From Marchantia polymorpha subsp. ruderalis (lineage: Eukaryota > Streptophyta > Marchantiopsida > Marchantiales > Marchantiaceae), in assembly GCA_037833965.1 (NCBI GenBank), contig AP031356.1:14530501-14594500 (forward strand): DNA of 64,000 nt. The letters run 5' to 3'. The translations under genes were made by a program, and so were the position numbers. Below, piece after piece: positions 23,377-30,916 of this stretch; the stretch's first letter is position 1, and each line of letters opens with the position of its first letter. The notes under the pieces were generated by a model. That model did no database searches and was not told the DNA's origin. It saw only the letters and a list, made by a program, of their open reading frames with translations.

Positions 23377-24473
23377 GGAGGAGGTTTTGCTAAAGACGTC
23401 AGGAGAAGGGCCCGGACCTCTAAAGGCATCCGACCATGAGTGCGCCTTCGGCGAAGCGCCGCTAGCGCGGAAAGGGAAAACCTTCATAACAATCGGGATA
23501 CACGGTAGATCCAGTTGGTTGAAGTTGCATTAGAAAGAGCTCGGGACGCTCGTTCTAACGAGTCCAAGAGCGCCAGAGATGGATCAGGAATGGAGAAGTT
23601 ATGAGCGTCGGAAAACTCGTAGCCGGACATGCGCCGTTCGCGCTAGGGTTCACAGCCGGAAAGGATTCCCGTACGCCCTCGGCGATGCGCCTTCGGCGGA
23701 ATCACGCGCTCACAGGAGGAAACCAACTCAGAGTCGGAAGCGCCCTTGGCGGCTGTTCATGGAAGGAAAGCGCCGGTCGGATGTACGCCTCCGACGTGGC
23801 GCTGACGGCCGGATGCGCTGGCATGAGTTGCGCTGACGGATATGCGCTGGCAGCAACGGACGAGGCATAAAGGACAAAATAGGCGGTACGACTGCGCGCC
23901 GGCGTAATTCGCTCCGGCTGGATGTGCGCCTCCAGCAAGGCGCCGACGGATAATGAACGCACCAGCGGCGACACGCCTCCGGAGAAGGGCGGGTTAGGAA
24001 AAGACAACAGGGCCGACGTATACCCTGCAGCGGACTCGAGTCCGGAAGGTGGCGGCGGCGGGAGAATTCAACGTTTAAGCATGCGAATGCGCGCAAGGCG
24101 GAGACGTGAATTCGCGCATGCAAAGGGCGAACCGTTAAGCCGTATAGCCGGCTGCGTACGTTGCAACCAGTAAGAACGTTGGACGTTCTTGAAATCGGAG
24201 AAGAAAAGACTGCGCTCCAGTCTCATTCTCTCATTCTTGACTTTGCGATTTCCAGTTCCAAGATTACGCGCAAGGGCGGAGCGACCTGCAGTGAGAGTAG
24301 AGAGTGCGGAGACGAGTTGCGCAAGGATCTTGGCGGACCTTGAAAGAATTGGAGTAGCGATCTTGAACGAGCGCAGAGAGAGTGAGCAGTCAGCGCTTGA
24401 GTGGCCGACGCGCAGTGGCGATTGTGAGAGAGCGAGCGAAAGGGAGAACGTTTGTGTGTGTGCAGGCAACGCA

Positions 24474-27029
24474 ATGTCGAAGGTTCCCCAGCTGCGAGTG
24501 TCTCCACTCAAGGTGCCGCAGATCGGTCTACGCGCGTTTCAAGATGTGCTGTTGAGGTTGAAGCTCGATTTTCTCCTATGGGGGTGGAATTGGACGTGTC
24601 CGGAGATGGTGCGCGAGTATCTGCAAGAGAGACACAAGCCTTCTCGCGGATTTCGCCCACACCCAGAGAGATGGGAAATTGGCAATTGGGCGCAGGTGTT
24701 GGGCAGGTGTGCCGGCGAGGAAGGGGATCTCCTCTTCGAGGCCGACAGCGTGAAAGTGTCCCAAGAGGAAGAAGTCTCTTACAATGAGCTCTTCAAGGTG
24801 GCTAGACATCCCAAGAACGGTTTCCGGACTCGGGATTACAAGGATCGATTGCGGAGAAATGTCGCGACAGCATTGCTGCAGATATTGCAGCCGACCAAGA
24901 CCGCTTACATGCATGGTTGGCAGGTAGAGTTCGTGGAGCTAGTGTTGTCAGGAGCTCCGGTGCATTGGGCACGACTTCTGTGGAAGGTGACGCGCCAACA
25001 TGCGCAAGAAGAGAGGGGAGGAACGCTCAATCATCTATCGCCTTACTTAATCGTGTTTTACCGGGCGATGGGATGTTTGACGAATGCTGAGAAAACTCGG
25101 TTTCCGCAGCTGAGCCGGTCTTATCCAGGTAGATATTCGAGGGAGGCCGAAGTAGACACGGATCCGGACGAGGAACCTGCCAGTACGCCTCCGGCTCCGG
25201 CTCCAGCCAGAGCAGCAGAAGAACGTCGAAGTGAGCGTATTCCGCGCAAGCGGAAGTGGGATGAGAGACCTGAGGACAGGCAGCCGGAAGTACCAGCTGC
25301 GCCGACTCGTGGTCGGCCCACCCCCGAACCTCATAGTCGACCAAAACAGAGGGCACGCAGAATGCCAACTGTTACTGAGGAGACCAGGCGAACTCCGACC
25401 CGGCGGAATCTCACACAGGAAGAGATAATTGCTCAGGTCCTAGGGAAGACGGCAGAAACCTCTGCACAGAAGGCACCACGGCCTTCGGGAGGAGATGGAC
25501 GGACTGACGACCGGCCGACTGCGAGTCGGATGACTGAAGGTCGACAAGCGGAAGGAAGGCCAACTGAACGGCGCGTTGAACCGGACAGCAGGCCGGAAGC
25601 GGAAGAGAGTTTGGCTGACGAGCCAACAATCCTCAGAGGGTCGTCTTCGGCGGAAGGCACTTCTGGAAGAACGCCCCCAACAAGCAGGCCAAGTGGAGTC
25701 AAGACGCGCAGGGTGTATCCGACTCCCAGTCGGACAACTGCTGGTCGGCCGACTGCGAGTCGGACAACAGAGAGTCAGCCGGATTCGCCGACTGCGAGAC
25801 GGATGGGGCCAACGACCAGTGTGCGGACGCCTTCGGCGGACGCACCTTCAGCAAGGATACCTTCCGCGCAGATTGCGCCGGAAGGACAGGCAGCAGAAGC
25901 GGGCGGTGCAAGAGTGACAAAAGTCACTGCGGCGTCGACCCCTTCACAAACCGAAGATCGAGCCGGAACAGGGGCTCAAGCAGTGGGATCTCCCACTGCC
26001 CTGGATATTTTAGCAGGCAGTGGAGCAGCAGTCGCAGCAGAAGCTGCTGCGCGCCACAGTTCCAGGGAGTCGCCAAGGGATTCGGTGGCGACTGAGATCC
26101 TCGCGACTGAGGATGAGACGAGCTCGGAAGAGCAAGAAGAGGATTCGGTGCAGAAAACGCCAACAGGGGTGCTGTGCGAACAGATAGTTCCACTCCTGCG
26201 ATATCTGGATCGCAAGACATCCAAATACGCAAGTGCCTTAAAACCGCAGTCTTATGTGGAGACAATCAGGCGAAGGACGAGGAGCAAGGTGGCAAGGTGG
26301 GCCTCTAGATGCGGAGTATATGTGGATAGGAACACCGCCCTCCGACAACACCTGGCGGTCACCCAGAAGCTGTACCAAGCCTTGCAGCAGCAGAAGGAGG
26401 ATGCGGCGACGAAGAGTCAGGCGGAGGCCGAACTAATACGGGCAAAGATCGAGTCGGAACTGCAGGAGGAGCGGAGACAGAACGAAGTCCTAGCAGCCGA
26501 GCTTGCGCGCCAGACGCGCGCCTTAGAGGAAAGTCAACGAGCCCGCAAGGAGGATGAGGAGTTGTTGTGCAGCTTGCAAACCGAGTGCTCGGATTTGAGG
26601 GCACAACGTGCGGATTTAGAAATGCAGCTGGCAGAGGTGGAGAGCAGCTGCAGGGCACGAGGAGAGTTGGCGGCACGGGTGACTCGTTGTCTAAACGGAT
26701 ACACCCATTGGGAGGTGGCAGCTCAAGAGAGGGTTACACTCCGGGAGTTCGAGCTTCGGGCGGCGGCATTGACGGAAGGTGACAGTCGGAGTCGGCGGCG
26801 AGTGGCAAGAAAATTAGAAACTTTCTTGTCGGGTGCGCGCGACACTATGGCGCACTTGCAGTCGGAAGTCACTGCAGCGCTCCGACGCCTGGGGTTACGC
26901 AGCCGGTCGGAAGACTGGCAAGGTAGAGATAGTACGCGGAGCAGTCCGGCGCGCAGGAGGCGCAGCACCGGATCTGCTGAGTGCAGTAGAGTAGTTTGGT
27001 TTCGCGCAGATGCTGCGAGTGGTAGATAG
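24474..27029 (+). CDS. U3-encoded ORF of the 5' LTR, 851 aa, unknown function
   Basis: The frame is open from 24189, but I choose the ATG at 24474 (MSKVPQLRVSPL) because reading frames upstream differ between LTR copies while everything from this Met aligns. Residues 1-230 look globular, with Trp-rich motifs (LLWGWNWTCPEMVREYL, VHWARLLWKVTRQHA, NHLSPYLIVFYRAMG). About 230-540 is disordered, rich in Arg/Pro/Thr/Ser with PTASRTTE-like repeats. Then comes an acidic patch (ATEDETSSEEQEED), a conserved VPLLRYLDRK segment, and a long coiled coil to about residue 830 ending in a basic tail. No catalytic motif or signal peptide is visible. I recognise no family; the N-terminal part may be a distant relative of accessory domains of plant Gypsy elements, which is a guess. 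The ORF ends 34 bp before the LTR TATA box. From this 5' LTR it would be silent unless U3 has its own promoter. Confidence 0.85.
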   Translation: MSKVPQLRVSPLKVPQIGLRAFQDVLLRLKLDFLLWGWNWTCPEMVREYLQERHKPSRGFRPHPERWEIGNWAQVLGRCAGEEGDLLFEADSVKVSQEEEVSYNELFKVARHPKNGFRTRDYKDRLRRNVATALLQILQPTKTAYMHGWQVEFVELVLSGAPVHWARLLWKVTRQHAQEERGGTLNHLSPYLIVFYRAMGCLTNAEKTRFPQLSRSYPGRYSREAEVDTDPDEEPASTPPAPAPARAAEERRSERIPRKRKWDERPEDRQPEVPAAPTRGRPTPEPHSRPKQRARRMPTVTEETRRTPTRRNLTQEEIIAQVLGKTAETSAQKAPRPSGGDGRTDDRPTASRMTEGRQAEGRPTERRVEPDSRPEAEESLADEPTILRGSSSAEGTSGRTPPTSRPSGVKTRRVYPTPSRTTAGRPTASRTTESQPDSPTARRMGPTTSVRTPSADAPSARIPSAQIAPEGQAAEAGGARVTKVTAASTPSQTEDRAGTGAQAVGSPTALDILAGSGAAVAAEAAARHSSRESPRDSVATEILATEDETSSEEQEEDSVQKTPTGVLCEQIVPLLRYLDRKTSKYASALKPQSYVETIRRRTRSKVARWASRCGVYVDRNTALRQHLAVTQKLYQALQQQKEDAATKSQAEAELIRAKIESELQEERRQNEVLAAELARQTRALEESQRARKEDEELLCSLQTECSDLRAQRADLEMQLAEVESSCRARGELAARVTRCLNGYTHWEVAAQERVTLREFELRAAALTEGDSRSRRRVARKLETFLSGARDTMAHLQSEVTAALRRLGLRSRSEDWQGRDSTRSSPARRRRSTGSAECSRVVWFRADAASGR

Positions 27030-27062
27030 GATAGCGTAGTGCTAGTTAGGATCTTTTGAGAG

Positions 27063-27068
27063 TATAAA
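27063..27068 (+). promoter_or_regulatory. TATA box of the 5' LTR
   Basis: GAGTATAAAGTAGATC, the best TATA element in the LTR, is conserved in position in the other family-A LTRs (37733, 60977, and reverse strand 41366-41371). It predicts transcription start near 27090-27100 and thereby defines the U3/R boundary. Confidence 0.7.
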
Positions 27069-27074
27069 GTAGAT

Positions 27075-27091
27075 CAAGGCGTTTTGCCTTG
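27075..27091 (+). promoter_or_regulatory. start-site hairpin conserved between LTR families
   Basis: CAAGGC-GTTTT-GCCTTG forms a 6-bp stem just after the TATA box. In the inner family-B LTR the same place reads CCAGGC-GTTTT-GCCTGG (minus strand, 57983-57999): one A-T pair has become C-G on both sides. The outer B LTR keeps five of the six pairs (62498-62513). Confidence 0.55.
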
Positions 27092-28011
27092 GGACTCTTC
27101 CAGTTTCGGAAGTGCAGATCAGGAACTCACTTTCTTGGCGTGTTTGTGCATTTTGGTCCTGGCACCACGTAGAGAAGCTGCAGCATAGCGAAGTTACCGT
27201 ATGTTGTAGTTGAAGGCCTTCGGCTGAATGTTCAGAGCTCGCACCCGGTTAGAGACTTGAGTAGTGCGGATCTGCACCTGCGGGTGATTTCTGATGCTCA
27301 GAGCCGGCTGCGAGTTAGAGACTTGAACAGTTCCCCCTTACTCCTTCGAGTGACATATCCTGATTGTACTCCTACGGGAAGTTTCCCCTGAATGCCAATG
27401 TGAAGTTTCATTACTTCGTGTAAACCTTGGTTTGTAATTCAGGTTGTGTGTGTGTTACTGGATCGTGTTTTCAGTAAGTTCTCAGTCGGGTCTGCACTCC
27501 CTGCGTTTTGTGTGATAGTCGAGGGTGACGTCCACGGCGTACGTAGAGGCTTCGTTCCGAAGTGAGAAGTCCAGTCCGGGTACCCCCGCTAGTTCCTGGC
27601 GGAAGGGCAGTAAAAGCCGGAGTGGGAGGCACTTCCTGCAGAACCTCTGAGTGAACTTGCGAGACACTTTCCTCCTGAAATCCGAAGCGGAGGTCCTGAC
27701 CGACCTCCGAGTTGTGCTTTTTGCCAGTTTCAGGTGTGTGTGTGTGTGTGTGTTGAGTGACCAAGCTGTACCGTGCATCCTCCGAGCATCCTCCGAGTTG
27801 AGTTCCTCCTCCGAGTCGAGCCTCCGAGTCGAGCACTACAGTATTTCTGGGAGTGACAGTCGCCTAGAATTCAAACTCTACCAAAAGTCTGTTAAATGTG
27901 ACACTTTTACTCTGTGTGTTGCCTCTGTCCCTGTGGGTTCGATCTTTTTACCACCATACTGCAGTTTTAGCCTTTGGTGGGTTATTACATAAGGAGCCGA
28001 CAACTTCTTTT

Positions 28012-28028
28012 TGGCGCCGCTGCCGGGG
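28012..28028 (+). promoter_or_regulatory. primer-binding site, probably tRNA-Asp
   Basis: TGGCGCCGCTGCCGGGG starts 22 bases after the LTR. It begins with the TGG complement of CCA and matches, with one difference, the complement of the 3' end of plant tRNA-Asp as I remember it. A PBS set back from the LTR and primed by tRNA-Asp is seen in Athila/Tat-type elements. Confidence 0.75.
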
Positions 28029-28072
28029 ACAGTGCGTCAACACCAGAAACCTTGAGCAGCAATGCTCGGTGA

Positions 28073-30910
28073 ATGTCGACGAGCGATAGTGTGGGAAACC
28101 TGAGTGCGAGAACCACACGGAAACTCCGTCGAGATTCAGAAAAAGCCGTGGAAACAAAACGGCGAACTAAAAAGAAGACTCCCGGTGAGGAATCTGCAGA
28201 AAGATCGCCATCACCGACTACTGGAAGACAAAGGTGTTCCAGTTCACCTACCGAGAGCATTGAGCTAACAGTTCTATTGGACATCCCTCCGACGGGAACT
28301 CTTCCTGAGTTTGGCCAACCTAGGATCAGTCCGTCGACAGGATCACCGATGGCAGAACATCAAGCCAATCTCCGCCAGGTGTTTTCCCAACCTACCACCA
28401 AACATTCGTATCCAAGATACACGGGAACGGGCGACGACGATGATGCAGATTCATACATAAAGCTCTTCGAGTCTGTCTCCATCGCCAATCGTGAGACCAG
28501 TGATGAAGACAGATTACGAATCTTTCCTAGCCTGCTACGCAGACGAGCGCGTAGCTGGTACAACCATGAGAGCACCGACCCCACTGGCATCCGGACCTGG
28601 GCTCAGCTCAAGGAAAAGTTTCTGAAGCGGTTCCGCGAACTCGGATATGACAGTCGAGTTCTGACCCGGCTTCGAAATCTTCGACGCGAGCGGAAGGAGA
28701 ATCTTCGAGACTACACTGAGAGATTCCAAGACCTCCTAGATCGAATTCCGAAGACAGGCCCGGGAGAACCGTATTCGGTACAACAGGCAGTGGATTGGTA
28801 TGTGACAGGGCTCTCAAGAGAAATGGAGACCTTCTGTAGGAGAGGCAAGACTGACACAATCCAAGATGTGATAGCTTCCGCGGAGACCTTTGAGACGTCA
28901 ACCCTTGACACTCGAAGACGCGACCGACGGTCGACGAAGAAGAAGTCGCAAGGCGGACGTCGGAAGAGAAGGAACTCGCCTTCCTCGACAGAAGAATCAA
29001 GCTCCTCCGAATCAAGTTCTTCCTCGGAAGAGGAAGAGGACTCGTCATCTTCAGAAGAAGAAAGACGGAAGAAGAAACGCAGTGCGATCAAGAAGAAGGA
29101 TCGAGGTAAGGGAATCCCAGTGAAGACTCAAGGGGACATCGCAGCCAAGGTAGACAACCTGGTGAAGAATTTTGCGGACCTGAAAGTTCATGTAGTGGGA
29201 GGCCAAGACCGACGTAAATCACCTGCGAGACAAAGAGCGAATCTCTGGTGTACTACGTGCGGACAAGTGGGACATGCCAACACGGAGTGCATGTCCGCGA
29301 GGCCATCTTACCCAGTGAATGCGGTCGAATGGGCACCACAGTGGGAGAACCCAATGTATTATGCTGAGCCACCTATGTATTATGCTGAGCAGGTTGAGGA
29401 CACCGCCTACTCGGTACAGACAGCTCCAGCTACAACTCCGAACCCACCGGTGCATATACCGCGCTTTGTTCCGAGGGAAATGGCGGGTACACTCCCACCA
29501 AGACGCATGGCACCTCCAGGAAATCACACCGGAAATAATCGACCTCGAGCACAATTCGATGGTTGCTACAACTGCGGAGACATGGGGCATTACGCGCCAA
29601 GTTGTCCCCACCCGAGGAGGCCAATGGGGTATGCACCATTGTGCAGCAATTGCAAGAAGTCCGGACATACAGCAGCTGAATGTGACCAGCCCCAAATCCC
29701 TAGGCCAGCCGTGCGTTTCGTATCAACACCTGGCAAGGAAGAAGTGCAAGTCAACCAGGTAGAACTGAGTCTGGACCCAGCTGAAGGAGACGAAGTATGG
29801 CCAGAGGAAGAAGTAATGTGCGGTCGGGTAGAAACCCGAAGTTCGAAGAGGAAAGGAGAAGGCCACGAGGACACTCGCCGCCTCGAGCGTAGGGAAGAAA
29901 GGAGGAAGTCTAAAGAAGTTAGAGAAGGCCAAAGGAGAAGGCCGGGTACACCTCCGGCTATGAGAAACACCCAGCCGGAGCAGAACTCAGAAAAGGCGGA
30001 CAGGTATTCAGAAGAGTTCCGGACTCGAGATTACCTTCCGGACATCAAAGATGAGGTGAGTCACCTCATCAAGGAAGCACTGGGCGCCGGAATGACATCC
30101 GACGACCGGAAGGCGGTTAGGCCCCCTACACCCCTTCCGACCGCGAGTACAGGGAAACTTCCGGCCGTGACTTCCAGTACTCCCTACGACATAGTGGAAG
30201 ACATGGGAAGCCAGAGGGCAAATATTTCCTTCCACCAGTTGTTGGAAGACAATAAGACGTACAGGAGGATGCTGATGCTTTCGTTGCGCCGACCACGCAA
30301 ACCCCGAAAAGAGAAACTTCCGGCTGTGTACAGAGTGGAAGGAGGAGACCTGGGACCTCCCGAGATCGAAGTAGAGATCGGAGGCTGCGTCATTCAGAAG
30401 GTACCAGTGGACTCCGGCTCGGGCGTGAATATCATGACCGAGGAGACAGCGAACTCCTTGGGGTTTCAGACCTTCGAGCCTACATCCCGAGTATTGCGAC
30501 TGGCCGATCAAACACGCAGAATGCCACTAGGAATGTTGAGCAATGTGAAGACCAACATTGGAGGAGTGGACTTTCAACTGTCCTACATAATACTGCAACC
30601 TCTGATGAAGAAAGGTTATGATGTGCTGCTTGGCAGACCTTGGCTATACGATGCCAAAGCAAGGTGTGACTGGAGTAGGAAGAGATTACAGTTCCGTAGC
30701 CCTGCTGACCCTCCGACTGTCATTACCGTACCATGGACCAAGGTACCCCATGAGGGCGAAACACCTTCCACCACCTCCGGTTACACAACCGGAGGGGAGA
30801 CCAGCTCATCATGCACTTCAGAGACCGAAACGTCGGAAGACTTTGTGGGCTACGTCACTTGCTGCTCCATTGAGGAGGAGGGAGACGAGGTGTATCCGGA
30901 TGAGGAATAG
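28073..30910 (+). CDS. Gag-protease of the family-A element
   Basis: 945 codons from ATG 28073 to TAG 30908-30910. A retrotransposon-type Gag capsid domain lies at about residues 110-270 (WAQLKEKFLKRFRELGYDS, DYTERFQDLLDRIP). A Ser/Glu/Lys-rich linker follows. Three CCHC zinc knuckles, CTTCGQVGHANTEC, CYNCGDMGHYAPSC and CSNCKKSGHTAAEC, start near residues 392, 497 and 523; two or three are unusual but not unique in Gag. The aspartic protease is at the C terminus, with active site VDSGSGVNIM near 779 and the closing DVLLGRPWL near 849. Gag packages the RNA into virus-like particles; the protease cuts the polyprotein. A 13-codon upstream frame from ATG 28062 overlaps the start and could lower initiation. 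The frame runs on into pol after the single UAG. Confidence 0.95.
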   Translation: MSTSDSVGNLSARTTRKLRRDSEKAVETKRRTKKKTPGEESAERSPSPTTGRQRCSSSPTESIELTVLLDIPPTGTLPEFGQPRISPSTGSPMAEHQANLRQVFSQPTTKHSYPRYTGTGDDDDADSYIKLFESVSIANRETSDEDRLRIFPSLLRRRARSWYNHESTDPTGIRTWAQLKEKFLKRFRELGYDSRVLTRLRNLRRERKENLRDYTERFQDLLDRIPKTGPGEPYSVQQAVDWYVTGLSREMETFCRRGKTDTIQDVIASAETFETSTLDTRRRDRRSTKKKSQGGRRKRRNSPSSTEESSSSESSSSSEEEEDSSSSEEERRKKKRSAIKKKDRGKGIPVKTQGDIAAKVDNLVKNFADLKVHVVGGQDRRKSPARQRANLWCTTCGQVGHANTECMSARPSYPVNAVEWAPQWENPMYYAEPPMYYAEQVEDTAYSVQTAPATTPNPPVHIPRFVPREMAGTLPPRRMAPPGNHTGNNRPRAQFDGCYNCGDMGHYAPSCPHPRRPMGYAPLCSNCKKSGHTAAECDQPQIPRPAVRFVSTPGKEEVQVNQVELSLDPAEGDEVWPEEEVMCGRVETRSSKRKGEGHEDTRRLERREERRKSKEVREGQRRRPGTPPAMRNTQPEQNSEKADRYSEEFRTRDYLPDIKDEVSHLIKEALGAGMTSDDRKAVRPPTPLPTASTGKLPAVTSSTPYDIVEDMGSQRANISFHQLLEDNKTYRRMLMLSLRRPRKPRKEKLPAVYRVEGGDLGPPEIEVEIGGCVIQKVPVDSGSGVNIMTEETANSLGFQTFEPTSRVLRLADQTRRMPLGMLSNVKTNIGGVDFQLSYIILQPLMKKGYDVLLGRPWLYDAKARCDWSRKRLQFRSPADPPTVITVPWTKVPHEGETPSTTSGYTTGGETSSSCTSETETSEDFVGYVTCCSIEEEGDEVYPDEE

Positions 30911-30916
30911 CAACTA
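30908..30916 (+). promoter_or_regulatory. UAG CAA CUA: predicted stop-codon readthrough site
   Basis: The gag-protease stop is followed in the same frame by 33 open codons and then the recognised pol domains. The six bases after UAG fit the CARYYA readthrough consensus known from tobamovirus replicase and from the pol-env junction of the soybean retroelement SIRE1. No other frame is needed to express pol. Confidence 0.75.

Larger units (their letters stand above)
23119..27989 (+). repeat. 5' LTR of the family-A element
   Basis: 4871 bp. Layout: noncoding GC-rich U3 head (23119-24473) with palindromic CGCCTTCGGC motifs and a 65-nt structured palindrome (23312-23376); U3-encoded ORF (24474-27029); TATA box (27063); R and U5 to 27989, including a GT microsatellite near 27735. 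The repeat unit ends at GTTATTACA, directly followed by internal sequence. Confidence 0.95.

Noticed and set aside
24189..24473. Extension of the U3 ORF to an ATG at 24189 (946 codons)
   Set aside because: Reading frames upstream of MSKVPQ differ between LTR copies through indels, whereas the part from 24474 is collinear in all, so the upstream part is probably untranslated.
23119..27989. Many further open frames of 60-130 codons on both strands of the LTRs
   Set aside because: GC-rich sequence and the long sense ORF create shadows; they repeat in every LTR copy simply because the LTRs are copies.
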